Assembly: GCA_032718565.1 (NCBI GenBank)
Contig: JAVGVS010000022.1
Span: forward strand, 248,001 to 312,000
Origin: Distichodus sexfasciatus
Lineage: Eukaryota; Chordata; Actinopteri; Characiformes; Distichodontidae
DNA length: 64,000 nucleotides
Reading direction: 5' to 3'
A program made the position numbers and the translations under genes. The notes under the pieces were generated by a model. It searched no databases and was not told the origin of the DNA. It saw nothing but the letters and a program-made list of their open reading frames with translations. Of the stretch, positions 28,601 to 32,899 are shown one piece after another; within the stretch, counting starts at the first letter, position 1, and the number at the start of each line of letters is the position of its first letter.

Positions 28601-31600
28601 TATGCTCGGAGCAAAAAACGGCTCAACGACTGGAAACCTGGCTCAGTTTACTACCATCCTCTAAGGAGAAAATGGCACAGTGTTCCTGCATCTCTCCCTG
28701 CTTTGTTTCATATAGCTCCTCTATATCCTCAGGGCAACACTAAACCTTCTCAGAACACATCAGTTTTTAAAGTCACTTTGTTTAAGTGAGGCAAAACTGG
28801 ATCTACAGCCTATAAGAGAATGCTAATGTTATCTGACAGTAAAAAAATCACTAGTCGTGGTGGCCATACGAGTACTAACATAGGATTTGACATCAGTAAC
28901 ATGCCTCATCAAAATCGCATTTAAAATCTGCCAAGATAATAAAATATTACCTAAAATTACCCACTGCAAAATATATGCTGCTCAACAAATGTCAGATGCA
29001 TGCAACTAATGATTACTTACTTTGACTTTTGTACTTTAAATAGTAAGGCCAGGCATGATGTTTATGAGCAGACTGCAGTTCAGCAGAACACTTGCAAGTC
29101 TGCTAATGTTTGTTTTAGAGACTGTCAATAAAGTCAAGTAATGCCACCCCGATGTCTAAGAAGCAGCCATAAAGAAAAACGCATCCATATGAAATGTGGT
29201 TGTGTTTAAAAGAGTGGAGTGACGCCTGTATTACAGGTTATTAAAATGGGAGAGGCAACGTACATAATGGAACTTCTGCACAGCATGTGTGAGCACGTAT
29301 TCTAGCCCTGTTTATGGAGACTTCACTGCTCTACACTTCCAATTCTGATGACAGCCATCCTCCTTATGGCGTTGCAATGACTGTTCAAGCCCTAACTATC
29401 AGCATAGATGAGGGTTTTACCACAGTGCTTTATAGTTAAGGCGGCTGCTTTGACGACAAATGCCTCCCGCCTTGACTTGACACTACTGCCCCGGAAAAAA
29501 TTTAATCAAATAAAAAGAAATTATGCTAAATATGTTACTGCACAGGCTGCCGCCTCACAGCGAGAAGGTCCGAGGTTCGATGGCCGGGTCGGTCGACAGG
29601 CCTTTCTGTGTGGAGTTTGCATCCTCTCCCCGTGTTCACGTGGGTTTTCTCCCACAAGTAGAAAAGCATGCACTATAGGTTAACTGGTGACTCTAATTTG
29701 GCCCCATAAGGTATGAATGAGAGTGTGAGTGTGTGTGCCCTGCGGTGTGTTGGCACCTGCCCAGGGTTGGGCCCCGCTTTCCGTTACTGTGCCAACTAGC
29801 TCCTGTTGCTAAGCCAACAATGTATCGGAGCTTTTTTTATCGAGAAGACGCAACATTTTCCGGCAACTGTTTGCTCATATCTGCTATTCTGTTTCTTATT
29901 AAGATCTGCAATTCATTTAGTTACTTATCAAGGCTAGCAATGGGTTTGAAAGTGAAAGTGAGTGATTATTTGTCATTGTGAACACAACACAGCACGGCAC
30001 ACAGTGCACCACAATGAAATGTGACCTCTGCATTTGAGCCGTCCGTGAAAGAACAGTGGGCATCTAACAAGCGCCTGGGGAGCAGTGCTTGGGGACGGTG
30101 CCTTGGTCATGAGTACCTCAGTGATAACTTTACCGGCCCTGGATTCGAACCTGCGACCTTCTGATCACGGGGTGAACACCCTACCGTTACGTCACAAACT
30201 GCCCCCTAACTTGCAGGAGGTTTTCTGTTATGTTTGATGATTATTTATATAAAGAGTAAATAAAGTTAGGGCATGTGTCCATCAAACACGTTTTTTCGTT
30301 GGCAGCGTCTACTTTTAACACAAACCTTATGAGCTTCAGCTTTCAGAGCGCTAAGCGGAAATAAAGACATCAGTGGAGATATTTTTTTACCGCAGCACTT
30401 AAATTCACTCAACTTTTAGAGCAGCGCTGGCCTCGTTAATGTCACTTCTCTCTTGCTAACCAATAAAAATCAATCCTAACCCTAAATCCCCGCCCCACTT
30501 GGTCCAAGGGAAGGCACTGCCTTGACTAACTGTTCTTTTTTGCATATGTACCCATAATCATGATTATAGGATACTTGTCAAGTGATATTTCTTGATTAAA
30601 AATATGACAGTACACCCTGTAGAAGCAGGAAACTAAATGCTATGGATTAAGGGTAAAAACTGTTGTGGAATAATGGTAAAAACTGCAAGAAAAATGCTTA
30701 AAAGTGGATTAATTTTTTTAAAAATTAAATATAATAAGTGCATAAAACGGTCAGCCTTAAATAGTCTACTGAATCCAATTTTACACTGCCTGCGTAGTTA
30801 CATGCCTATTACTAGTGGCCAACAGACTTTACCTTTAGACTTGCCTCTAACATTTAAAACACAATATTAAAAATATATTTGAACTAACACCGCTAAAAAG
30901 ATGATCCTGCATATAGTTCTTCATTGATACTAAAAAGAAACAGTGCATCACGTTGCAGACCCAATCAAGAGCAGCGTGATGTCAGACACAGTGATGACTC
31001 AAGAAGACTCTCATAACCCCCTGTACTCACAGCAAACTCCCTCCATCCAAGCTACCAAGCACTAGTGAGCACGTCTGCCTGCTCCAAGATGCCTCTAGCG
31101 GTCCAGACACAGAAGTATGTACATATATTCACAGAAATGACCACGTACAACAATGAAGTCTTTAGGTTCAGTTATAACCATATAGCTTTGCCTTGCGTTT
31201 ACTCATAACAAACAGGCTGTCCAACGTATTGGGTGTAACTTTGCTTATGCAAAAAATGACCCAAAAGGTAAAGGTTTATGTTATGTTGAAATATGATTTG
31301 TTTCCATCATATTAGACCAATCATCTAGTTACGCTAAACACGTTGTGGTTGGTGTTCATTCATTCATTCATTCAGCCCCAGTTAGGACTTAGTGGGTCAG
31401 GAGTCGGCCCTCTGCAAAAGGAGTTTGTGCAACGCAAACGTTTTTCCCAAAAAACAGACCTATCAGACCTAAAAAAGATATGGCAGGATTGTTGCCAAGT
31501 AAAACCTAACTAGCTCAGGAATACAGCACACACGCACACTCAACTCCCACAGCACACACACTGCCACCACACCCTCTGTGTGTTTTGTTTAATGAGTTGT

Positions 31601-32228
31601 TTGGCAGTGAGTCAGTGGTTTTATCCTTCCCTCTCTCTGAGCTCACCCAGTACTGCAGTCTCGGAAGAGAGAAGGGGAGGAGATGCACAGACACAGCACA
31701 AACCAGAGAATCAAGAAAGCACACAAAGACTGTTATTATCCACAGATCAACCACACTGTACAAGCAGAGACTAAAAAACAAGCACCCTTATCAACAGGAA
31801 CTCAAGCTCTTTGGTCTGTTTGAAGATGAGAATATTCAAGTTATACGGTTTACAGTGCATGTGTATGCAGGTGTGGATGAGTGTAGTCCATTTGCAGGAT
31901 GTGTAAAGGCAAATTTAATCACATTCTGCAACTGTTTAGCTGCTTGACACACAAAAAGAGCTTGCACTTCACTTTTCATAACCTAAGAACAATCTCCTAA
32001 GATGACCATGTTCTGGACGACTGAGAACCTACAAAGACACTAGAGTGTGTTATTTTCTACAGTGCTTAAGAAAGAATCTGAGACGAATCACTGTTTGTAC
32101 AATATTTCAGGAGAGTTTGGGTCTAGGTAGAGATCTTCACCTTGCAACAGCATGTGGACATCGTCTATATCCAGCAGGCCTCCCCTCTCATCCACAGGGA
32201 GAGTCGGCAGGTCAGAGTCCGACGCCAT
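1..32228 (-). CDS. syne2: Nesprin-2 (giant), N-terminal part, partial at the left edge
   Basis: Nesprin-2 is a giant spectrin-repeat protein of the outer nuclear membrane that ties the nucleus to actin. Thirty-five coding exons join with unbroken phase into 1988 codons. Start is ATG at 32228 (MASDSDLP...DIDDVHMLLQ, very like the mammalian SYNE2 start MASSPELP...GIDDLHISLQ). CH1 is about residues 30-139, CH2 about 190-300, then spectrin-like helices. SYNE2-specific blocks include DFKSSWRNGVAFLAI, LNEAGNFLMEV, EQASYMGRENL and VGLSLWDQL. Exons, 5' to 3': 32141-32228, 28322-28383, 26794-26889, 25989-26066, 25815-25907, 23802-23995, 22209-22408, 22016-22116, 21727-21816, 21513-21626, 20539-20676, 20290-20454, 20100-20212, 19843-20011, 19199-19295, 18919-19109, 16792-16956, 16478-16630, 16082-16183, 14933-15148, 14715-14873, 12041-12928, 10744-10878, 10288-10437, 8186-8331, 7845-7929, 5974-6077, 5617-5743, 4606-4748, 4157-4310, 3388-4001, 3108-3263, 2742-2892, 1638-1796, 101-268. 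SYNE1 and CLMN fit less well. The a/b teleost paralogue cannot be told. The KASH end is off the window. Confidence 0.93.
101..268 (-). CDS. syne2: syne2 exon 35, last exon in the window
   Basis: Fifty-six codons, VTERTDCHLDSLQVGLSLWD...LLLLAGEVEMWTNHK...QDVAVVQ, matching human KTEDYYENLGRALALWDKLF...NVIDEW. Donor GTAAAC at 99-100. The rest of the gene lies left of the window. Confidence 0.93.
369..1550. mobile_element. TIR element split by a second insertion
   Basis: Left end AGGGCTGGGCGATGTGACC at 369; right end ATTAATTCCCCGGCCCTACT near 1533-1552 is roughly its inverse. The same terminal sequence occurs at 45594 and at 63310 (reverse). The middle is occupied by the minisatellite element at 445-1250. 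It lies in the syne2 intron between exons 35 and 34. Confidence 0.5.
445..1250. repeat. 22-bp minisatellite inside a TIR-bounded element, copy 1
   Basis: Dozens of degenerate copies of a unit about 22 bp long (TAGTTGCTAACGTACACTAT). It is bounded by GGGTGCGTTTCTCAAAG on the left and by CTTTTGGGAAACGCTCCC on the right, which are inverted relative to each other. Related arrays are at 25349-25584 and 57640-58391. Confidence 0.88.
1638..1796 (-). CDS. syne2: syne2 exon 34, spectrin repeat
   Basis: Fifty-three codons: VNGIKLDLSSLGDGVEEFRT...TFESEADALMDHWLD; FE-EA----D-WLD matches human PFEKEANIIVDRWLDI. Donor GTAAGC. Confidence 0.93.
2395..2660. mobile_element. Partial copy of the CAGTCCCTC TIR element
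   Basis: Shares CCATTAATCATTTAGTTATT and CGTCTTCCAAACGTAACAAG with the full copy at 52410-52876 and ends near the same GAGGG-CTG terminus. It lies in the syne2 intron 3' of exon 33. Confidence 0.6.
2742..2892 (-). CDS. syne2: syne2 exon 33, spectrin repeat
   Basis: With the completed Cys it reads ECRDECLSLMELLKRFQSW...EQASYMGRENLQRLIIR, matching human ECLEQCGRVLELLKQYQNF...LQASYMGKENLKKRI. Donor GTACGA. Confidence 0.93.
3108..3263 (-). CDS. syne2: syne2 exon 32, spectrin repeat
   Basis: LRFFTDMETKLAGLRSDIQS...LQELETQWEEACKAVTE plus TG; L-ELE-QW is a typical spectrin helix. Donor GTGAGA. Confidence 0.9.
3388..4001 (-). CDS. syne2: syne2 exon 31, long coiled-coil exon
   Basis: A 614-nt exon, RLADHIQTELKLLSESENKA...ALEALEQFLYKLHHLDVDVS...EEEEEEEKQQRKQ...LKEPSLPALQHR. 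EALE-FL and VQ--------GLK-P--PA--HR match human nesprin-2 in order. Contains a Glu run encoded by GAG repeats near 3520-3535. Confidence 0.93.
4157..4310 (-). CDS. syne2: syne2 exon 30, spectrin repeat
   Basis: MKSLESALQLFKPLDIRIQL...PRNLSGDLK; with the completed Arg it reads RMKSLESALQL, matching human RMESLETALRL. Donor GTAGAA. Confidence 0.9.
4361..4572 (-). mobile_element. tRNA-headed SINE, family A, decayed copy
   Basis: Read on the minus strand, the head corresponds to the GGGGCAGT...GGTTCGAATCC tRNA-like promoter of better copies, here mutated, and the tail contains TTCACAATGACAAATAATCA. Inserted in the intron between syne2 exons 30 and 29. Confidence 0.7.
4606..4748 (-). CDS. syne2: syne2 exon 29, spectrin repeat
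   Basis: ALRQQTEALWFALALESSSL...VQLIQQWKGQQICFQS plus AG. Tryptophans are at the expected helix positions. Donor GTAACA. Confidence 0.87.
5509..5587 (-). mobile_element. tRNA-like SINE head, family C
   Basis: Minus strand GGGGCGGGATGGTGACCTAGTGGTAGG and a B-box-like GGGTTTGAATCC. A similar head is at 57265-57320. Too degenerate, and without a clear acceptor stem, to be a tRNA gene. Confidence 0.6.
5617..5743 (-). CDS. syne2: syne2 exon 28, spectrin repeat
   Basis: YSAAHTAFQQQLQMNSQRLN...LNVQLQQLQ. The preceding AG makes Ser, giving SYSAAHTAF, the counterpart of human DYSASINSLL. Donor GTTAGT. Confidence 0.88.
5974..6077 (-). CDS. syne2: syne2 exon 27
   Basis: DVVRTDTVERKHTPERSVIR...QEAQS plus two bases. 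A low-complexity linker; acceptor TCCTGCAG, donor GTAAAT. Phase joins to SYSAAH in exon 28. Confidence 0.8.
6457..6676 (-). mobile_element. tRNA-headed SINE, family A
   Basis: Minus strand: GGTGGCGTAATGGTAGGGTG, then B box GCAGGTTCGAATCC, a body with CCACTGCTCCTTCACGGATGGGC, and a tail ending in CACTTTCACTTTTTCAC. Near full length; located between syne2 exons 27 and 26. Confidence 0.85.
6892..7000. repeat. Dispersed repeat shared with 46571-46690
   Basis: See blocks TGGCAACCTCGAGTCTG and TTTTGGCCACAATCTTACAT. It directly precedes the LINE tail here but not at the other copy, so it is a separate unit. Confidence 0.8.
7080..7645 (+). mobile_element. 3' end of a decayed non-LTR retrotransposon (LINE)
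   Basis: Translated pieces in more than one frame read SLPYGHELWVATERMRSQVQ, LLRIERSQIRWLGHLVGMPP, PRPTGRKLRGRPRTR and LAWEHLGIPPDELDEVAREREVW, the C-terminal reverse-transcriptase tail common in fish LINEs. It ends in a (GGAT)n tail at 7628-7640. Frameshifts and missing upstream domains make it a dead 5'-truncated copy. The tail suggests an RTE/Rex-type element, but that assignment is tentative. Confidence 0.82.
7845..7929 (-). CDS. syne2: syne2 exon 26
   Basis: Twenty-eight codons rich in Pro and charged residues (RGEPVEDNSLLREPGPPADQ...). The acceptor is a tandem TAGCAG, so the exon may start at 7929 or 7926 without changing frame. Donor GTACAT. Confidence 0.72.
8186..8331 (-). CDS. syne2: syne2 exon 25
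   Basis: Forty-eight codons plus two bases, EWCSAQEPRGRLEALRGLSE...TSTEQYLH; acceptor CTGTCAG, donor GTGAGA. Phase 2 completes with the next exon. Confidence 0.82.
9282..9929 (+). mobile_element. GTGACC-type TIR element, copy 1
   Basis: Ends are inverted repeats of about 35 bp beginning GTGACTCTGCACGGCAAAAC. Near-identical relatives are at 26124, 47373 and 49979. Flanking tetranucleotides are ATTT and AATT, a decayed 4-bp target duplication. No ORF of substance, so non-autonomous. It lies in the syne2 intron between exons 25 and 24. Confidence 0.88.
10288..10437 (-). CDS. syne2: syne2 exon 24
   Basis: Fifty codons, AVRSAIESFLHDLWKEVKRR...SCAAGRECSEQ; acceptor CACTCAG, donor GTATCT; phase 0 to 0. 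Confidence 0.83.
10744..10878 (-). CDS. syne2: syne2 exon 23, spectrin repeat
   Basis: Forty-five codons, GALQQLNPAVLEEFLLAVEG...LSASVRAQWE, ending at donor GTGGGT. A run of sense codons continues past the donor, but the RAQWE ending is the usual repeat position. Confidence 0.82.
11619..11790 (-). mobile_element. SINE family B, 3' half
   Basis: Read on the minus strand it contains GTTCCCCGCC-like, GGCGCCTGCCCAGG and the (TGAA)n-type tail seen in fuller copies at 41402-41716 and 51983-52363. The tRNA head is missing. Confidence 0.7.
11851..11957 (+). mobile_element. SINE family A, 3' fragment
   Basis: Plus-strand TGCTCCTTCACGGATGGGTC through GTTCACAATGACAAATAAT, the tail half of family A. 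It lies in the intron just downstream of syne2 exon 22. Confidence 0.75.
12041..12928 (-). CDS. syne2: syne2 exon 22, large disordered exon
   Basis: An 888-nt exon (296 codons) with no stop. It begins EIIEMISSMGVEDEEESEEG, then a long Ser/Thr/Gln/Pro-rich segment with no predicted structure, then a basic helix (MARSRMDKAKQRLHEHIEEV...EEQVKRKR). Donor GTGAGA at 12040. The internal low-complexity part has no clear human counterpart; mammalian SYNE2 also has a disordered Thr/Ser/Pro stretch in this part of the rod. Confidence 0.88.
13096..14567. mobile_element. AAAGATGGC TIR element carrying a nested insertion
   Basis: Begins TAAAGATGGCGCTGAACCG and ends TTGTGCCATCTTTA. The terminal regions have ATCGGATATCGG-type repeats. 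A second copy, reversed and without the insert, is at about 49160-49773. Position 13268-14101 is filled by a different element. Confidence 0.75.
13268..14101. mobile_element. hAT-like MITE nested in the 13096-14567 element
   Basis: Ends CAGAGGTGGGCAAAGTA and TACTGTCCACCTCTG are inverted repeats; subterminal parts are rich in AAGTACTT/AGTACTTAA motifs. Flanking octamers GAGGCGGC and GACGTGGC match at 6 of 8 positions, consistent with an old 8-bp hAT duplication. Confidence 0.78.
14715..14873 (-). CDS. syne2: syne2 exon 21
   Basis: Fifty-three codons, SLLSRGLQLESQVVMEERDL...ALQNKAKHAVKHSK, helical; donor GTAGGC. Human nesprin-2 has the similar LMARSEDMLQMDIQ region. Confidence 0.87.
14933..15148 (-). 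CDS. syne2: syne2 exon 20, spectrin repeat
   Basis: Seventy-two codons, IRQALSRADQACVALQKGAS...ELEHWSTNAMHICQRLKEWH. The acceptor lies just after a (CA)n microsatellite (15152-15181 on the plus strand). Donor GTAAAT. Confidence 0.85.
15152..15181. repeat. (CA)n microsatellite
   Basis: About 15 CA units immediately upstream (minus sense) of the syne2 exon 20 acceptor, so the polypyrimidine tract of that intron is partly made of (TG)n. Confidence 0.95.
15324..15962. mobile_element. GGGCCTGTTTACA TIR element
   Basis: Starts AAGGGCCTGTTTACAGG and ends near GTGTAAACAGACCCC; interior has CGCCTTGG and AAAAATATCTGCATACG blocks that recur at 54100-54225. Non-coding. Confidence 0.6.
16082..16183 (-). 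CDS. syne2: syne2 exon 19
   Basis: Thirty-four codons, VLLKKMFNVDLDSISSSSGL...NLKHTLPE. The donor chosen is GTGACA after GAG; a second GT twelve bases downstream would keep frame and add four residues. Confidence 0.78.
16478..16630 (-). CDS. syne2: syne2 exon 18
   Basis: Fifty-one codons, EVASQQPSSSTAFYTPSAYN...NWTLREAVEVSSGTLRTYRD. Acceptor TCTACAG, donor GTACAC; phase 0 to 0. Confidence 0.85.
16792..16956 (-). CDS. syne2: syne2 exon 17, spectrin repeat
   Basis: WSSRQARLNEAGNFLMEVTD...ADELSKLNMKWADFIKRTKF. LNEAGNFL-EV and the following LN--W are diagnostic of nesprin-2. The acceptor is a CAGCAGCAG run (about 16950-16960), so the exact first codon is uncertain by one or two Gln. Confidence 0.92.
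17200..18888. mobile_element. GAACCTTCACTGG fold-back-type TIR element, interrupted
   Basis: GAACCTTCACTGGTC at 17200 is mirrored by GACCAGTGAAGGTTC at 18873-18888. The interior contains ATCGATGCA and TCGTAATCGA blocks. The left terminus is split from the body by the hAT insertion at 17221-18004. Related pieces occur at 23262 and 62240-62395. Confidence 0.75.
17221..18004. mobile_element. hAT-like element, nested, with 8-bp duplication
   Basis: Starts AGGGCTGCAACAAATGA and ends CGTTTCAGCTCTAG, imperfect inverted termini with TAATCGA repeats. The octamer TCTGATTT flanks both ends (17213-17220 and 18005-18012), an exact 8-bp target duplication typical of hAT. No transposase ORF. Confidence 0.88.
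18919..19109 (-). CDS. syne2: syne2 exon 16, spectrin repeat
   Basis: EDSGKVSRQVKEAEREAGAI...VLSVWDSYGECSAQMQAFLE; VL--W-SY is the helix-A tryptophan motif and matches human VLACWATYVENLRLLRACFE. Confidence 0.9.
19199..19295 (-). CDS. syne2: syne2 exon 15
   Basis: Thirty-two codons plus one base, DTVEKQDLLSVLQTALIKLK..., helical, flanked by a TTAG acceptor and GTGAGT donor. Phase fits both neighbours. Confidence 0.85.
19431..19568. mobile_element. Short TIR element, AAGGCCTGTG type
   Basis: AAGGCCTGTGTCTACCAAACG and ACACAGGCCCTTAG are inverted. The internal GCGCT/CTTCAGCGG-AAAAAAAGACGCCG block recurs at 53640-53700 and 30290-30380. Confidence 0.65.
19843..20011 (-). CDS. syne2: syne2 exon 14, spectrin repeat
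   Basis: FTNARVTAKYHGIKLEYREQ...KLKAWQGPYSSKESVQYLLQ-DWH, matching human KSKLDIWNIKYGSRESVELL-LEDWH. The first C completes Arg from exon 13. Donor GTATGT. Confidence 0.9.
20100..20212 (-). CDS. syne2: syne2 exon 13, spectrin repeat
   Basis: VLLEDMSGHLDTLHLFHNTD...VPAEKLEELKR, ending in phase 2 (CG). VP-KLEE-KRR matches the human sequence. Donor GTGGGC. Confidence 0.9.
20290..20454 (-). CDS. syne2: syne2 exon 12, spectrin repeat
   Basis: Fifty-five codons, LQQYRTELDLALPGPLQVLG...HWLQNIEAVLSEE; W at the helix core and the LP-PL motif match human KLNYALPPPLHQTEAWLQEV. Confidence 0.9.
20539..20676 (-). CDS. syne2: syne2 exon 11, spectrin repeat
   Basis: Forty-six codons: AFQSFVGSFYDQRRPVIPMM...LSEAQLALRKAWDTMEER. 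The LREAW-like motif corresponds to human QLREAWDGLDHQ. Donor GTGAGT. Confidence 0.88.
20847..21379. mobile_element. Harbinger-like MITE with TTA duplication
   Basis: Ends GGGTGTTTTCACACTTGG and AAAAACACCC, flanked on both sides by TTA (20844-20846 and 21380-21382), the usual PIF/Harbinger target. The 3' half holds three tandem units built on GAACTCACAGTGTGAAC. Non-coding; inside the syne2 intron between exons 11 and 10. Confidence 0.8.
21513..21626 (-). CDS. syne2: syne2 exon 10, first spectrin-like helix
   Basis: Thirty-eight codons, ASPDQKVREMTCWLERSYGE..., matching the human segment GKVKDAMGWLTLQKEKLQKL in register. Donor GTATTT. Confidence 0.85.
21727..21816 (-). CDS. syne2: syne2 exon 9, proline-rich, possibly optional
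   Basis: Thirty codons in phase 0 to 0 (LQTLLSPKFFPPINLPNYIT...), with acceptor GGCACAG and donor GTACAG. The remembered mammalian protein runs from CH2 almost directly to the segment encoded by exon 10, so this exon is an insertion relative to it and may be a cassette exon. Splice signals and open phase support it; homology does not. Confidence 0.55.
22016..22116 (-). CDS. syne2: syne2 exon 8, end of CH2
   Basis: DIDISNPDEKSIMTYVTQFL followed by QYSNDLPPIDDDLE. DEKSIMTYV-QFL is the invariant C-terminal helix of tandem CH actin-binding domains. Confidence 0.95.
22209..22408 (-). CDS. syne2: syne2 exon 7, CH2 core
   Basis: VGCSINVKDFKSSWRNGVAF...LRPDLVDL...RSNRQNLEEAFHIAQQ...IPRLLEPE. This matches nesprin-2 CH2 more closely than SYNE1 (DFGKSWRSGVAF) or calmin (DFAGSWRSGLAF). 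Donor GTTAGT follows GAG-G. Confidence 0.95.
22548..22640. repeat. (TA)n / (CATA)n microsatellite
   Basis: Nearly pure TATATA with a few CATATA interruptions. It abuts the Tc1-type element starting at 22676 and explains the YIYIYI open frames seen in both strands. Confidence 0.95.
22676..23200. mobile_element. Tc1/mariner-type MITE
   Basis: Starts CAGTACTGTGCAAAAGTTTT and ends with its inverse, flanked by TA on both sides (22674-22675 and 23201-23202). TIRs extend about 65 bp. No transposase frame. Fragments with the same end motif are at 27117-27141 and 38700. Confidence 0.9.
23262..23670. mobile_element. Partial copy of the GAACCTTCACTGG element
   Basis: AGGTGTGAACCTTCACTGGTC followed by ACGATTCGA-type blocks; no clear opposite terminus. 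In the syne2 intron between exons 7 and 6. Confidence 0.5.
23802..23995 (-). CDS. syne2: syne2 exon 6, CH1-CH2 linker and start of CH2
   Basis: Starts IEELASTLSFGSRSSSLESL, a Ser/Pro-rich linker, then SSKKALLLWVRDQCR, the first helix of CH2. Ends in phase 2 (AA) and is completed to Lys by the next exon. Notably GC-rich compared with the flanking introns. Confidence 0.92.
24100..25340. other. Intron sequence with no recognised feature
   Basis: Between syne2 exons 6 and 5. It is non-repetitive by eye and has no long open frame or clear element termini. It could hold an unrecognised transposon. Confidence 0.5.
25349..25584. repeat. 22-bp minisatellite TIR element, copy 2
   Basis: Short version: left end GGGTGGGTTTCCCAGAAGCA, right end GCTTTTGGGAAACGCACTCC, and only a handful of GTTAGTTGCTAATGTACACT units between. 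Includes a variant unit (TTAGACACTACG). Confidence 0.88.
25815..25907 (-). CDS. syne2: syne2 exon 5, end of CH1
   Basis: Thirty-one codons, IKLVNINIPDIIEGKPSIIL...WTIILHCH. The KLVNI---DI-EG-PSIILG-IWTIIL block is the most conserved part of CH1 in the nesprin/calmin group. Donor GTGAGT. Confidence 0.95.
25989..26066 (-). CDS. syne2: syne2 exon 4, CH1
   Basis: Twenty-six codons, RREKGHGVFQQRANVETALN...KKKS, aligning with the nesprin-2 segment RDKGSNTFQCRINIEHALTFL. Donor GTAAGG. Confidence 0.9.
26124..26751 (+). mobile_element. GTGACC-type TIR element, copy 2
   Basis: Begins GTGACCCTCCACGGCAAAAC and ends TGGAGGGTCAC, flanked by AAAT on both sides (26120-26123 and 26752-26755). The right terminus has lost about 12 bp of the TIR (CTGGTTTTGCCA). 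Same orientation as copy 1. Confidence 0.93.
26794..26889 (-). CDS. syne2: syne2 exon 3, CH1 core
   Basis: Thirty-two codons, phase 0 to 0: RSSPTLVQDLFVDLRDGTRL...LLEVMSGQHL. The DLF-D--DG--LL-LLEV-SG pattern is the actin-binding CH1 signature. A 628-bp TIR element (26124-26751) sits only 42 bp from its donor. Confidence 0.93.
27725..27905. mobile_element. Partial, reversed copy of the CAGTCCCTC element
   Basis: CTTGTTACGTTTAGAAGAC, GCCTCACATTTAC and GTTTTGTTCCCTTCATTTTA match, in reverse complement, blocks of 52410-52876. Confidence 0.55.
28322..28383 (-). CDS. syne2: syne2 exon 2, start of CH1
   Basis: Residues 30-50: EQEQVQKRTFTNWINAQLAK, the classic first helix of a type-1 calponin-homology domain (QKRTFT-WIN). 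The acceptor is preceded by a T/A-rich tract ending TATAG and the donor is GTACAG. Confidence 0.92.
29541..29780 (+). mobile_element. SINE family B
   Basis: Plus-strand CTGCCGCCTCACAGCGAGAAGG, GGTTCGATGGCCGGG (B-box-like), GTGGAGTTTGCATCCTCTCC and CCTGCGGTGTGTTGGCACC. It is followed shortly by a family A copy. Between syne2 exons 2 and 1. Confidence 0.8.
29947..30206 (-). mobile_element. tRNA-headed SINE, family A, near full length
   Basis: Minus strand begins GGGGGCAGTTTGTGACGTAACG, B box GCAGGTTCGAATCC, and ends CACTCACTTTCACTTTC. Head and tail both clear. Confidence 0.88.
32141..32228 (-). CDS. syne2: syne2 coding exon 1 (start codon)
   Basis: Residues 1-29, beginning MASDSDLPTLPVDERG and ending DIDDVHMLLQ, followed by donor GTGAAG. 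It ends in phase 1; the G joins TG of the next exon to give Val. The start matches the known short acidic leader of nesprin-2 before CH1. The 5' UTR continues upstream, and its splice structure was not resolved. Confidence 0.85.
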
Positions 32229-32583
32229 CACGCCACGCCAGGCAACACTCGGGCCCTCAGTCTCTCAGCATGGTAAGGTGGAGAGTCTGAGCAGAGATAA
32301 GATGATGAATGAAACACTGACGAAAAAAGTCCAGCAACATGTGACAGTTTGAGAATGTGTTATTCTGTCTCCTTTATAGGTTTTAATGTGTGTTAGAGTC
32401 ATAGTAATAAAAAGGGGTTGTACTTGTCATTTCTTTATTCAAAAATTGACATCTGTTAATGTAGCAGTAATGTCTGATAGGAGACCCTTATTTCGGTGGA
32501 GTTGCACCCTTTTTGGTTTGAGGGAACTTCGAAAGTGTAATTTGCTAGAATTTGTAAGTGACATATTTTGAATGGACACTTTT

Positions 32584-32873
32584 CAGTACCTCCAGGATTT
32601 CTTGGCCCTTTACTGATATTGTTGCAGCCTGAAATGCCTGATTTTGCTGCATCTTATCTAAGAAACTGCAATGAAAGCTGCGGTGTTTTTAGGCATTTTG
32701 TTGCAGTAAAGTTGCGGAGAAATTTGCGATTGTGTCTCCCTTTATAAAGATTCTTTAACAATTAATCAAAATGAAGGGAACAAAACCCCAATTATTTTTA
32801 TTAACCATTAATCATTTAGTTATTTTTCAAGGTAAATGTGAGGTGTTTTTAAACTTAACATGGAAGAGAGTTC
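32584..32873. mobile_element. CAGTCCCTC element, partial
   Basis: Starts CAGTACCTCCAGGATTTC and shares AATGCCTGATTTTG and CCATTAATCATTTAGTTATT with 52410-52876, but lacks the right end. It lies upstream of the syne2 start codon. Confidence 0.65.
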
Positions 32874-32899
32874 ACAGGGATAGATGTTTTTTTTTTTTC

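Noticed and set aside
21727..32228. Identification of the CH-domain gene as SYNE1 or CLMN
   Set aside because: Both share the tandem CH fold, but the leader, DFKSSWRNG block and downstream rod motifs match SYNE2, and the number of spectrin exons excludes CLMN.
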